A stretch of 64,000 nucleotides of DNA, taken from Pontederia crassipes. Taxonomy: Eukaryota > Streptophyta > Magnoliopsida > Commelinales > Pontederiaceae. Position 1 is the first letter of the stretch; every line of letters begins with the position of its first letter. Made by a program: the position numbers and the translations under genes. Location: positions 32,139,001 through 32,203,000 of the forward strand of contig CM060189.1 in assembly GCA_030549335.1 (NCBI GenBank). The letters are read 5' to 3'. The notes beneath the pieces are model-generated. The model searched no databases. It worked only from the letters and a program-made list of their open reading frames with translations, and was not told the origin of the DNA. Positions 1 to 12,915 of this stretch are shown piece after piece.

Positions 1-757
1 GCTCCTTCCTCTTGGAGGCATTCTTTTGTTATTCGTAATCTCCTTGTAAGGTGGTTGCACGCCCAATAGCTTTTTTAAGAGTTTCGGATGCTTCATCATA
101 TCTTATTTTCCTTCTTAGTGTTGGATTCAACTCCTCAATAAATCTATTAGCCCTTATCTTTTCTTCCTGTAAGAAAGGACTATATTTTTCCAAGTTGCTA
201 AACTTGTTTATCTACTAGATTAGGGACATTCACCATGTGACCGGAAATATTGCTCTTCAAAGGCTTCCACAAATTCCTTCCATGTGATGCCTTCTTTTCC
301 CTCATTCAGTCTTCAATGCGGTCTTCCATCAGATCCTCCCTTGCTTCATAAGTTGATGTGTGGTCAGCTTTATTTTGTACCTATCTTTACAACGAACCAC
401 ATTCAATTTATCTGAAATAATGTCCAGTCATATTGCTGCCTTATCCGGATCTCTCTCCCCATCGAATGTGGGTGGTTGGGTCTTCATAAACTTTTCATAT
501 GTGGACTGCCCGGAGTCACTAGACCTCCTATTCCATGATTTTTCTAACTTGCTAAGAGTTGCCATTAGTCTCCCCTGATCCACCGGGCCTTCATCCCGGT
601 TGGACTTTTTGCCTCTATCTCCTGATTGGTGTTCATGACTTCTCTCACGGCTAGCCCTGTGGGAGGAACTACCCGTATGGCTCCTTTCACGACTCCTTTC
701 TTGGTTGGAGCGGTGAGATGGATTTTCTTGTTCCACGCTTTTGAAAATCAAAATCAT
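1..757 (-). pseudogene. Decayed Ty3/gypsy gag (partial, runs off left edge)
   Basis: Read on the minus strand, the open part at 428-757 gives an Arg/Ser/His-rich N-terminus, then the gag-like run PPTFDGERDPDKAA. Leftwards, in broken frames, come FLQEEKIRANRFIEELNPT, DEASETLKKAIGRATTLQG and similar pieces typical of plant Ty3/gypsy gag capsid regions. Stops and frame changes interrupt it between about 430 and 1, so it is not a working ORF. The primer-binding site and LTR follow immediately upstream (924-936 and 946-2623), in the right order for an element on the minus strand. The rest of the element (pol, 3' LTR) must lie left of the window. The exact lineage within Ty3/gypsy is not determined. 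Confidence 0.72.
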
Positions 758-923
758 AATCCATAATTAGATCATATAAATCAATATGCATATGAAGGAT
801 GTGATACCAATATGCATTTTTTAATCTTTGGCGGCCGCTCATGACAATTACACATGGACTTAACCTCTAGGACACTTAAACTTAGACTATGAGATAGAAC
901 ATTTCTTGACTCTTCTAAACTTA

Positions 924-936
924 GGCTCTGATACCT
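924..936 (-). promoter_or_regulatory. Primer-binding site (initiator Met tRNA)
   Basis: On the minus strand this reads AGGTATCAGAGCC. This matches the complement of the plant initiator-methionine tRNA 3' end (TGGTATCAGAGCC) in all but the first base. It lies about ten bases inside the LTR edge at 946 and ahead of gag, as expected for first-strand priming of an LTR retrotransposon. Confidence 0.72.
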
Positions 937-945
937 AAGCTACCA

Positions 946-2623
946 TGCCCTCGAGGCAGCGCCTCCCGTGCCGTCGAATCACAATTCAACGCGCGGTGGG
1001 GCCAGCCCAAATGCGGCATCACAAGGCTTGAGATACACACAATGAACAATCTTAAACAAACACAGTGGAATTTAGAACACAATATAAGTGGACAAACAGC
1101 CACTGAACAATAACATAATCTTGATAAAATCCATGACATGTTATTAGAAAACAACTTACATAATATGAATGAACTTAAATATTCAAGTTATATCCATGAG
1201 TGACACTTTGCACACCCCAACGTGGGCAGCAAGATACAACAAGCTTAACATAGTTCCAAACATGAACATAAGGCGTACTAATTGTCCATAAGCAAAAGAG
1301 ACTTAATCCTAGTCATGAAATGTCATGTGCAACCTCATTTTAGTCATGAGCAACAACGCCTTAGCCTTGATTTCCTGCAAAATTCATTGTAGAAAAAATA
1401 CATTCCAATAGAGTATGTAAGATCTAAGCCAAAATATGAATGACTATCATAATATGACATGAAACGATAAAATAGACCACAATTATCAATCAACATTGAC
1501 TATACAATTCAATTGATTATCTGGGTGTTTCATTCACCAATATTAAGCATGAACAATGCAATCAATATGACATTGTCATGCCCAATGTGATCCATGGTTC
1601 AATAGTGTTCATGTTTAATCAATTTGTCATTATCTTATTTGTTATTATATAATAAGTGGAAGTTTGCACCATGACTTCCAATATTAGGTCCACATATAGC
1701 CATCCCTTGTTTCTCATCACATGATAACGCCAATTTCAATTCGATTTAATCAATTACAATCAATGATGTGAGCCTTTAAACAATTAGTCGAATGACTAAA
1801 TCTTGCCTTAGTCGAACAATGGGATGGCTAGCTAGGCCACGGAGAATCTTTTCGTTCCCCATACAATATGTGCCTCGAAGGGCCGGTCAATCAATATGGA
1901 GGCATCTACCTCCCAATAGGACAGGCTCATATGTTACGTTCCTCCAACGGGTTCATTCAATCAATCAATACATCATTATATTAGCCAATTATATTTACGG
2001 CTAAGCATGCATATCGATATCAGCTAATTATCAATCAAATTTTCATAACAATAATCTTAATAATTTTGTTTCTGTGCTAGACCGGTCGATCGGTCGAGCC
2101 TTAAAAATGATCGTTAACATATGACCGATCAACCGGACTATAAGGGCGGTCGACCGATACTACATGACCACCGGTCGACCGAGCAATCCTTCAATCGATC
2201 GATCGACATGGTCTCGTCATGGGTCCTGATTTGGCATATGTTTACCGGTCGATCGGACGCTAGTAGTGGTCGACCGGGCATATCATAATTTCTATACGAT
2301 ATGAATTACACTACCACGCCGGTCGACCGGTCATGTCCGGCGGTCAACCAAACTATGTCTTCTTCTCCCCTAGTTCTTCTTCTTCCTTCCCAACTAGGCC
2401 CTGCAACATCTTGTTCTAGCTGCAAATCCCTTGCGCTTGGATGTTGATCTGTTGTCAAAATGAAGATGATCCTCACTTCAATCTCATATTCCAACATAAG
2501 GGGTTTTTATGGCTCGAGGAAGAAGTGAAGAAATGAAGAAAAGAGATTAATTTCTACTGGTAATTGTATTTATATGAGGTGGTCAGAGTTGATAGTGGAG
2601 ATAGGGGTTTGACAGGTGTTACA
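946..2623 (-). repeat. 5' LTR of Ty3/gypsy element (minus strand)
   Basis: The segment begins TGCCCTCGAGGC next to the primer-binding site and ends GACAGGTGTTACA, giving TG...CA termini and a length of about 1.68 kb. The same GGTGTTACA ending closes the solo LTR at 16792, suggesting related families. The stretch 2085-2345 is dense in GGTCGACCGG/GGTCGATCGG-type motifs. The right edge abuts sequence homologous to the polyketide synthase at 27018-28286 with no spacer, so this edge marks an insertion into a PKS copy. The matching target duplication would be outside the window. Confidence 0.66.
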
Positions 2624-2885
2624 AGGTCGGCTATGACTACCAATGCCGAAGCCTCGTCACCGAGGATCGCGAGATCTCCGAGGTATTCCAGATGCGGGCC
2701 ACGGAAGAAAAGGAGGCTGAGCTCCGCGCACTCCACCAACACCCGGGCACGTTTGTCATTCTCGGCGATGTCCTTAGCGATGCGGAGCACTGTGCTGCCG
2801 ACATGGCTGCCAATGTTATAAAGCATGAGCCTTTTCACGGATGTGAGAGGCCTTTAGCAACTACGACAGGTGGTAATCGGCGCAT
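2624..2885 (-). pseudogene. Type III polyketide synthase pseudogene fragment
   Basis: The segment aligns closely at the DNA level with about 27516-27780, the central part of the intact PKS gene. On the minus strand it reads KRLMLYNIGSHVGSTVLR, then [15 protein letters not shown] and [12 protein letters not shown]. It covers only the region around the catalytic nucleophile, which is serine here as in the intact copy. A nine-base deletion relative to the intact gene removes three codons before the GDG motif. The C-terminal side is cut by the LTR edge at 2623. The N-terminal side fades after about 2885. It has no start and cannot be functional. It records an old duplication of the same serine-type PKS. 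Confidence 0.82.
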
Positions 2886-4734
2886 AGTTCTTAATTTGCT
2901 CCTTTTTTCCTTATTTTTTTTGTACCTATGCATGCTATTATATCATCAATTTTATCCTAATCGGGAGATGCTTTGATATTTGTTTATTACCCCTTTCCTA
3001 TTTACTGTTTTCCTTATTTTTCAATCTTTCCATTTATTGAAACTACATTCCGTCCAAAATTACGATGGATATGAAATCCATTGCAACTTGTGAAGACCAA
3101 GTTGCAATGATATCCTTCATAAATTTATTTTCAACTAGTATCTTTTGAAGAAACATTATCATAAAAATTTTTTGGCAAATATGACAAATTTATTTTCAAC
3201 TGTCTTTATCACTCTAGATTACTCAAGTGCTCCCTAGTGAGTATCCATATTAACAATGCATAAAATAATATCAAATAAATTCAAGGATGCATTATATAAA
3301 AAGTATTATTTGATGATTAATTAAAATAAATAAATAAATCAGAGCACAACTCTTCATCAATGAATGAGGACTGGTTAAGCAATGGCCCAAGATTATAAAC
3401 TTAATAATATTTTGAAAGTCCTATTGTGCACTATTTGAGTGTTAGAACAAGAACTTGCCCTACTTCAATTAGTTAACCTAAACAGTAAACACCAGTAAAA
3501 AAAGTAATCATCATCAGAACTTGAGTTCTGTTTCAATGCTAGAAGCAAGGACCAGAACTTTTTTTTTTTTGCTTTTTATGGCTTGCAATTAATTTATTAA
3601 CACATTATCACACAACCTATAACCTAAATTTATTTAGATCTAATAATAAATAATAATTTTCCTAATTATTTATTAAAATATAATTGGTGTTATAGTATAA
3701 TAAAATTAAAATAACATAGTCATTAATTAAATAAAATAATTGTAAATTTTATACATAATAATTATGTTAAATAATATTTTGTCACAATTAAAGCTAAGGT
3801 ATAAATTACCATATTAATTATATATTCTAAATAAAACCTATTAAGGACGTATAATGTGATTTAAATTATATTTGTGTCTTATTAACTTATTAATTAATAT
3901 TTATAATAGCATTTTGGAACTTAATTAAGTTACTAATCAATCTAAATTAGTTTTAAGTATATTTAATATTTTAAGTAATTAATTAATTAAAAAATAAAGT
4001 ATTATTAAAAATTCATAATAATTAATAAATTGATTGTAACAAAAGTTAATAAAATTTAAATTAATTGTTATTAGTTAAGTTATTTTTTGGAATTATGTTA
4101 AATATACTTTTAAATTAGTTTTATACTTCTAACTCATTAAAATAATCATATATTGAAACCTATCTATTCCAACATTTTTTAGTTTTTGGTCCTTATAAAT
4201 TTCATCAAAACATTAAATAAGAATTTCTTTTATCTTATATTTATATATAGCTCATGCATAAGAGGAGGTTTCAAAGTGATCTCCAATGAGCATTTGCAAT
4301 TATCTTTTTTCTCATTTTTTTGGCTGAATCTGCTGCTTAACCTCATTTACAATTTTTCCTTACAATTTTAAACTGTCGGTTGAGTACTTAACCTCATTTA
4401 TATTTAACCCATTTACTACTTAATCTCTTGCATTCCAATTTAATGCTTAATAACTTAACCTCCTACATTCTAATTTAATGCTTAATAACATCTAACCTTT
4501 CGTATTTCTTATGTATTATATATTAAAAAATCGAGGAACCCTCCGACATGCTTTGTATAGTTTTTACCTTCCATTTTTCATTTTTTAATGCCGAAACCCT
4601 CTTTGAAACTTGGTGACCTCTGTATCTCTTGCCTCTAACTCTCTTGTTCTGCCATCTCTCTAATTTGTCGCTAGAGGAAGAGAGGATGCAAGGTCATCTC
4701 CCGCTCCCGTCCTTCCTTTGTCGGCACACACATC
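2886..4734. other. AT-rich intergenic DNA, no gene seen
   Basis: The stretch is very AT-rich with many TTAATTAAT-like runs and an 11-T run near 3560. It has no supported coding frame and no clear element ends. Open frames here are short and of low complexity. Confidence 0.6.
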
Positions 4735-7038
4735 TGTAACGCCTCGAGACTCACGTGACTTTTACGTCTTAGAGTCGTCCCAAAAATGCTATTCAATTTT
4801 ATATAAAATATTTTTGCGGAATAAAAATAATAAATGCGGAAGACTTTTTCAATAATAATAGCTAATAATCCATAATATTTAAAATAATTAAAATATCAAT
4901 AAGTTCACAATTCTAATAATATGAAAATAATAAAAACTAGACCACTCGATATAGAACATGTGCAACATCGGTCTGTCATTGAGCATAGCCACATGCAGCA
5001 TCATCCTCTATCAAAGTACTATAAACTGCACGGATCCAGGTACAGGGAAATATTCATGAATATAAAAATATTCAGTACGTAAGGTCTACTAAAATAGCAA
5101 TATGCTCAATCGAAAATAAAAATATAATCAATGATGAGTTAATTGAGTAATCAATACAATAATCAATTAATAATATTAGAACTTATCAATATGAATGATT
5201 ATATCAGGCTATGGTCAAAAGACCAATACAATGATATAACAATTAACAATTACCTGATCAATATGGCATTGTTCAATTAATAATAGAACATTTGATCGAT
5301 AGTTCAATATGACAATATGACAATAAAGCCATAGATCAATAGGAAGGATCAGGAAAAGGTCCAATAACCAATCAACATTGATTTAATAATTAACAAGATC
5401 AATGATGCCTGATTACCATTGGTCAATTACAATTCCATTCGATTCAGTGGGTGGAGACAATGCTAGTCAACTCAAGTATCCAAATGACTATGATCTATTC
5501 AATTCAATTCGATTCGATTTTAATTCAATTCAATACAATTTACATTGTTCGAACTTTTTTAATTTAATGAGGAGCGCTCGGTCAATTAAGAAAAAACTCC
5601 ATGTTTCTTTCATGTAAACTAGTGGGGGATCAGTGTCACGGTAAGCTACCCAACAATATAACACTAACAATTATTCGTGAATGGCGAGGGATCATGACCA
5701 AACATAGGACAACGATAGCTTCTTTAAAGGATGATGACGTCTCAAACCTTTATGTTCACTATCTGCCACATTCAGTTCAATTCAATAATAATATAGCCCG
5801 AGGGCATGAAGATAATCAAAGAACATGGAGATTCAGCAGCTTTCAGCTTTTATCTTATTTATCTAATATGCCTATCTTTTAACAATTTAATTTAGGTGAA
5901 ACAAAATCCAATCAAGACTACCGGATCAGTATAATCATAAGATTGAATAATGATAATAAAATATGATGACGATATGATCTGATATGATGATAATATGATC
6001 ACCTGATGTACTAATATTATTACCAAGAATGATAAATAATATAATCAAGTATGATAATCAAGACCTATCATAATAGTAATCTAATCAATATATCACAATA
6101 TTAATAACAAGATAAATATAAAAATCTAAGAATTAAAAATTATAAATAAATAGCCCTCGATCCTTTTTTCCCTTCTATTCAATATCTTGTCTAATTAAAA
6201 AAACTTCGATTAAACGATCTCCCCCCCCCCCACACACACACCTTTTTTTCTTCTCCTTTCTTTATTTTTCTCTCTCCCCAATTCTGTTACGCCCTCATCT
6301 CTTCTCTCTCCTATTCTATTACACCCTCAGGTATTACTTTCTTTTTCTTCTCTCTCTATTACCATATGGTTGTACTCTCCCTCTCTCTTGTCATCTGACA
6401 GAAATATGAGACCATATGTTTTTGCCTTTCTCTTTTTTTTTTTTGCTATCGTATCCCTTTTTTTTCCTTCTCTTATATTTTTCTTTTTCTTCAAGTAATC
6501 CTTTCGTTACTTCAGCTGCTAAATAATCTATATTTTTTTCTAAACCCTCACGACCTCTATTTCAATCTAGAAGTAGTAATCCAATAATAAAAATAATAAT
6601 CAAAGAATCTACTGGTTCCCCCTATGTACCTCATTTCACGATTAGTCGTTCGACATCGAATAAGATTTACTGTCATCGAACGTCAGGTCATTGTCGCCGA
6701 ACACCGGGAATCAAAAGAAAGAAACTCCTTTGACGACTGACCTAAATGATTTATTTATAGGGCTTGATTTTTAATCCATCCATAACTTCCAATCCCAATC
6801 AAATTTAATCTTTTAATTAATCTCCTTTAACAAATTCTTATTTATTTCAATAAATAAATAAAAATATTTCGAATTTAATTATATAATCCCATAATACATT
6901 TTATCCTTAATTAAACTCATCTTCAATTTTTCCTCTATTTTCGGAATTATTAATTATAATAATATTAATGACCTTATTTTTCCAAATAAAAATATTAAAA
7001 TATTCTCTTATTAAATCTCCAAAATTTGAGTCGTTACA
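4735..7038 (-). repeat. 3' LTR of the 4735-12915 element
   Basis: The LTR starts TGTAACGCCTCGAGAC and ends GAGTCGTTACA, so the termini are inverted (TGTAACG/CGTTACA). It is 2304 bp and co-linear with 10472-12915, including the GATATGATCTGATATGATGA region and the TCGTTACTTCAGCTGCTAAA stretch. On the minus strand it is the downstream LTR. The internal side at 7039-7052 reads AAGGAGGTTATGA on the minus strand, a plausible polypurine tract for second-strand priming. Confidence 0.85.
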
Positions 7039-7119
7039 TCATAACCTCCTTAAAATTAAATTCATCCCCGAAATTGCTTAAAAGAGAAATATGATATTTA
7101 TTTAAATGAGTCTAGAGAA

Positions 7120-8960
7120 TCATTTTCGATCTCTTCTTCAAATTCTCAAGTGGCATTTTATCTTGTGATGTGTCCGAGCCACCTTCACTATTGATAACAT
7201 CTTGTTCCTTCAATACTTCGCATGGTCTTCGAATTTCAATTGGTGGTTTTGCGTGTCAGATCCTCATTCTGATTTGATTCTCTCAATCTCACCATGTTAG
7301 CCTACTATTTTTGTCTCATGTAAACTACCTTCAACATTTTCCAATGCGAAAAAATTTATCTATATACCTTTGGTTATTTCTTTTTGTGACAAGAACTACT
7401 ATGCATCAACTTCGCTCCAACATGAGTGACATGATCTATCATATACACATGGATGCGAATGTGTCATGTCTAATGTCGGAGTGACGATTTTTGAACACAT
7501 ACTAACTGCACCGGTGGGTGTTGATTATTCCAAATATCACTCCAATCCAATGCACAAGTCCAGAACATATTTTCGAAAGTCAGAATTGTCCATTCATACT
7601 AATCATCCATCTGTGGATGGACGACGACATAGAAGTTCAACCACATCCTAAATGTTCTAAGATGCTCCATCAGAATTGGTGTATACAATATATAGATTTT
7701 TATCCGACGCAATGGATATCAGTACTCCATGTAGTCGGATAACCTCTTTAAAAAAAAGAATGTCCATGAGGCTTTCGATGGACTAACCTTTCTCTAATGG
7801 GCATGGCGTCGGCTATCTTGACATATCGATCATCTATTACCCATATCGTATCATTATCATACTTAGTTTTTGGAAGCCTTCTAACGAAATTCATCATTAC
7901 CTTTTCCCAATACTATTGAATATTTCCAAGCTCTTGTAGTGCACTAGTGATCACTGATGTTCCATTTCTATTTGTCGACCTTTCATAGTAATTCTAACTG
8001 CATGCAAGATGTGCTATTATCCTTGCACCGGGTCACTAGACTGACTTGGATGATGCAATTGCTCATTTCTCATATTCCATCTGCTCAACCCCAAACGAGC
8101 AAATGATCTTTCTATTTTGTTTTCTATTTAAGATATTCTCAACTGAGTTTGTTTTATAATTGATGACAAACTCGTAACCTTTCAGCATTTTGATCCATCT
8201 TTTTTTTTTACACATGTTCAGTCCTTGTTGCGAGAAAGCATACCACAACTTTCGTGGTCCATGGAAAATTCAAGCTTTTCACCCTACACATTGTCACCAA
8301 CTCTTGGAGTAAAGACCGCAGTTGCTAATTTGAGATCAAGTGTTGGATAATTCTTCTCGTCCTTCTCTAATTGTCTTGAGGCGTAAGAAACTAATTTCCT
8401 ATGTAGCATCAAGACGCACACTATGTCGGTGTTGTATGCATCATGGTGGGTGACATAACCTCTTTGGCCTGAAGGTATTTTCAGAAAAGACATCGTTGTC
8501 AATCTCTTCTCCAATTTCTAAAACCTATTTTAGCCTTCCCTGAGCCATCCAATTTTTTTTCCTTCTTAGTGAGGTTCGTCCATGGTGACACTATCGTGTA
8601 GTAATCTAGTGTGACTCTTCGATAATATCTTGCAAGTGTAAGGAAGATTTTTTTTCTTCAACGCATTCTTCGGTTATAGCATCCATCTTTTATATTCCAG
8701 CTATGCCATTGATATTCTTAAGGAACATTTATCTCATTCTGTCAAGATTTGTACTTCGAGACTTTGGCGTATACTTATTTATCTTAATATTTGCAGTGTG
8801 ATAAATACAAATTTCCACATGTTCCTCTAGGCTCGACGAATATATTAGAATATCATCTATCTTGTAGTAACAACTATACTATAATTTTTTAACATACTTG
8901 GATGTTCATCATCTTCTTCCATACCATTATGTGTGCACGTCATCACTTTTGCTATTGAGT
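7120..8960 (-). pseudogene. Decayed pol: reverse transcriptase, RNase H, integrase
   Basis: On the minus strand, broken frames match Ty3/gypsy pol. Reverse transcriptase is seen around 8760-8900, with an IDD catalytic signature at about 8851-8860 followed by LEEHVEICI. RNase H at 8284-8514 reads LVSYASRQLEKDEKNYPTLD, and 8063-8248 gives LLK-type GYEFVINYKTNSVENILNRK. Integrase at about 7480-7660 shows VHPQ...D and ALDWSDIWNN. A C-terminal tail of the usual kind lies near 7130-7250. Multiple stops and frame changes separate these pieces. The gene would have supplied replication and insertion functions; none can be expressed intact. Confidence 0.8.
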
Positions 8961-9229
8961 TCGTGTGCTTGACTTTTTTGCAACAAATTATGAGCACCAA
9001 CTAATCGATAACCTCCTTAAAAATATTGTCATATGAGTGCTTTCATTAAACACTCTACTTTTTAACGGTTGATCTTTTATTTTTATGAAAAGTAAACTAT
9101 GAACTATATCCATTCTATATAACATGTGCTATTTGGATACTATAACATATCTAAAGTCTAATTAAAGTGAAAATTACAATTTGGACTTGATTAAGCTTCA
9201 AGTCATATGTCATAACATATCAATCTATT

Positions 9230-10010
9230 TGGGTGATTCTTGCACCATTCTTGAAGGCGTATTGTTGTTGCAGAGGTTCGACCACCTTAGTTCATTGCAA
9301 TCTCTTGCGAAGTGACCCATGTTACCACAATTTAGGCATGCTCCCGTCTCCCAATAGCATTCATCGAGATACATTTTGTGGCAGTGGTTGCATGATTCTC
9401 TATGTGACGGAGGATCATTCCGTGCCGCTTGTAATTTTCCTCAGTTGTAATTTTCTTAGTGCCGCTTCTCTCTTCTTTCATGTCTTCTATCTTTACTCCA
9501 AATACAATTCTGGTCATTATCAATATCCTCTTGATTTAACTGAGTTGTGTTTGTTGCGTTATCATTTTCAAGCATGGCAGTGAACTCTTCTGCAACTTGA
9601 AGGGTCTGATAATTACAATATTTTACCCTTCCTCGAAAGCTCGGCTTGAGATCTTTCACCCATTGCTTAATGCGATTTCTCTCCGATTGTCATCGAGTAA
9701 CATACTTCTCCAATTTTAAGAACTCGATCGTGTAGTTATTGATTGTGATGGTACCCTATTGTAGATCTCGATACTCGTTCTATTTTTTCGCTCTTCGAGA
9801 AACAAGTAAATAGCGATATTTGAATATCTTTTTAAACTTTCTCCAGGGAATCAGGTCCTTTTCAGAGAATGTGCTAGCCTTTGTTGCTTTCCACCAATGC
9901 CTAGTGTCACATGTCAAACGCCTCGTAGCACATATAGTCTTGCAGTTCTCACCGCAATCTATCTTCACCTCTAGTCAATTTTTTTCGGTCACCTATAGAC
10001 TTTCTCGAAA
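9230..10010 (-). pseudogene. Decayed gag with an intact zinc-knuckle motif
   Basis: On the minus strand, 9780-9968 gives RHWWKATKASTFSEKD followed by IPWRKFKKIFKYRY, the usual plant Ty3/gypsy gag pattern. 9456-9659 continues with a VAEEFTAML-like stretch. At 9297-9338 a CCHC knuckle with exact CX2CX4HX4C spacing is readable (CLNCGNMGHFARDC). Frames are broken between these blocks, so the protein is not made whole. It would form the nucleocapsid/capsid of the element. Confidence 0.78.
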
Positions 10011-10450
10011 TCACCCTTCCCGTCAAATTGGGAATGTTGCAACATGAGACAATCTCTTTTCGATCATTGTGAGGAGGAACATCATGACTCTAGGTATTGC
10101 TATATCCTCTATATGTTGAACAAAATTCATATGTTCCTCCTTATGTTTATTGACCCATTCATTATTTACTCGTGGGCCTTGGACCGCTTGATCATCATCC
10201 TATGCATTTTGGGAATTGAATCATCGATATCTACTTCTCGGTCCACGATAAAATCAATGAGAAGTCATCGACTTGGGAGGCATCTGTGCTCACTCAACAA
10301 TAAATAATATGATACATTTCAATAAGTAAAAATTCAATATCGATATCATAATGAAAACTTATTTGACCCTACTATATGGTTGCAGTAGTTGCTCGTGACA
10401 GTTACATATGGACTCAATTCTATCTATTAGAGACAGCTAAGAAGTACCTC

Positions 10451-10469
10451 TCCGTAGAATCTGATACCG
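10451..10469 (-). promoter_or_regulatory. Primer-binding site of the 4735-12915 element
   Basis: On the minus strand it reads GGTATCAGATTCTACGGAG, beginning two bases inside the LTR edge at 10472. The first nine bases match the initiator-Met tRNA primer complement and the rest has drifted. It fixes the element's orientation. Confidence 0.68.
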
Positions 10470-10471
10470 TC

Positions 10472-12915
10472 TATAACGCCCCGAGACCACGTGACTTTCA
10501 CGTGCTTAGAGTCGTCCTAGAGGCGCTACTCAATTTTCTATTAAAAAAATTTTGCGGAATAGAAACAATAAATGTGGAAGACTTTTTCAATAATAATAGA
10601 TAATAATCCATAATATTCAAAATAATTAAAATATCAATAAGTTCACAATTCTAATAAATGCATAAATAATAAAAACTAGACCACTCGATATAAAACATGT
10701 GCAACATCTGTCTATCAATGAGCATAGTCACATACAGCATCATCATCTATCAAAGTACTCTCACTTGCACGGATCCAAGTACAAGAAAATATTCATGAGT
10801 ATAAAAATACTCGGTACATAGGGTCTACTAATCAATCAATATGCTTAATTAAAAATAAAATATAATCAATGATGAGTCAATACAATAATCAATTAATAAT
10901 ATTACAACTTATCAATATGAACAATTATATCAAGCTATGGTCAAAATGCCAATCAAATGATATAAAAATTAATAATTGCCTGATCAATATGGCATTGTTC
11001 AATTAACAATAGAACATTTGATCGATATTTAATATGACAATAAAGCCATAGATCAATAGGAAGAATCAGGAAAATGTCCAGTGACCAATCAACATTGATT
11101 TAACAATTAACAAGATCAATGATGTCTGATCACCATGGCACTATTCAATTTAATAATTTCTAATTCAATATCAATGATCATTGGTCAATTATAATTCCAT
11201 TCGATTCAATAGGCGGAGGCAATGCCAGCCAACGCTAGTATCCAAATGTTCATGATCTATTCAATTCAATTCTATTCGATTTTAATTCAATTCAGTTCAA
11301 TTTACAATGTTCAAAATTATCTAATTCAATGAGGAACGTTCGGTCAATTAAGGGAAACTCCATGTCTCTATAGGCTAGTGGGGATTAGTGTCGCGGCAAG
11401 CCACCCAACAATATAGCGCTACAATTATTCGTGAATGGCGAGGGACCATGACCAAACACATGACGTCTCAAACATTTATGTCTACTATTTGCCACATTCA
11501 ATTCAATTCAATTCAATAACAATATGTCCCAGGGCCTTGGAGACAATCAGATAACACGGAAATCCAATAGTTTTCAGCTTTTATCTTATTTATTTAAGAC
11601 GTCTATCTTTTAACAATTTAATTTAGGTGAAACAAGACCCAATCAGAAATACTGCTGGATTAGTATAATGATAAGATTGAATAATGATAATAAAATATGA
11701 TGACGATATGATCTAATATGATGATAATATGATCATATGATGTGCTAATATTATTACCAAGAATGATAAATAATATAATCAAATATGATAATCAAGATCG
11801 ATCAATAGTAATCTAATCTATATATCACAATATTAATCACAAGATAAATATAAAAATCTAAGAATTAAAAATTGCAAATAAATAACCCTCCGGTCATTTT
11901 TTCCCTTCTATTCAATGTCTTGTCCAATTAAAAAAAACTTCAATTAAACTAATTCTTCCTTCTTGAATAAATCAAAGGCTAAACTTTCTTTCCCATATTT
12001 TTATTCTTTTTTTTCTTGCTACTTGATTTCTCTGCCGTAGAGAAATCGAGTACTCCTTCTTATCTTATTTTCTTCTCTCCTATTTTTAAGGGCCATCACG
12101 GAGTGCCCCCACCCTTTTTTTCTCCTTTCTTTTTTTTCGCTCTCCCCAATTCTGTTACGCCCTCATCTCTTCTCTCTCCTATTCTATTACACCCTCACGT
12201 ATTACTTTGTTTTTCTTCTCTCTCTATTACCATATGGTTGTAGTCTCCCCTCTCTCTTGTCATCTGACAGAAATACGAGGCCATATGTTTTTGCCTTTCT
12301 CTTTTTTTTTCCTATCGTATCCCTTTTTTTCCTTCTCTTAATTCGTTTAGCGCCATCACCGTTAACGCTCCTTTTATTTTTTTCTGTTTGAACTTCGGCG
12401 CGGCCGAACTTATTTTTTTTTTCTTCGAATAATCCTTTCGTTACTTCAGCTGCTAAATAATCTATATTTTTTTCTAAACCCTCACGACCTCCATTTTCAA
12501 TCTAGAAGTAGTAATCCAATAATAAAAATAATAATCAAAGAACCTAATGATTCTCCCTACGTTCCACATTTCATGTCTAGCCGTTCGACGTCGAATCACG
12601 CTTTACTGTCTTGGAACATCACGCCGTTATCGCCGAATACCGAGAACCAAAAGAAAGAAACTCCTTTGACGGCCGACCTAAATGATTTATTTATAGGGCT
12701 TGATTTTTAATCCATCCATAACTTCCAATCCCAATCAAATTTATTTTTTTAATTAATCCCCTTTAACAAATTCTTATTTATCCTTAATTAAACTCATCTT
12801 CAATTTTTCCTCTATTTTCGGAATTCTTAATTATAATAATATTAATGACCATATTTTTCTAAATAAAAATATTAAAATATTCTTTTATTAAATCTCCAAA
12901 ATCTGGGTCGTTAGA
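10472..12915 (-). repeat. 5' LTR of the 4735-12915 element
   Basis: The segment is 2444 bp and co-linear with 4735-7038. It starts TATAACGCCCCGAGAC (the TG has become TA) and ends GGGTCGTTAGA (the CA has become GA). It carries an extra stretch near 11960-12080 and around 12340-12420 relative to the partner and lacks some sequence near 12780. The amount of divergence between the two LTRs points to an old insertion. Confidence 0.82.

Larger units (their letters stand above)
4735..12915 (-). mobile_element. Nearly complete, decayed Ty3/gypsy LTR retrotransposon
   Basis: Two similar LTRs (4735-7038 and 10472-12915) enclose 3.4 kb of internal sequence that reads on the minus strand. The order is primer-binding site, gag with a zinc knuckle, reverse transcriptase, RNase H, integrase, then a purine tract next to the 3' LTR. 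RT before integrase marks it as Ty3/gypsy rather than copia. No protease was recognised. All frames are broken by stops and frameshifts, and the LTRs differ by many substitutions and indels, so it is an old, immobile copy. The flanking five bases (ACATC at 4730-4734, TGCAT at 12916-12920) do not match, so no target duplication can be shown. Confidence 0.85.
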
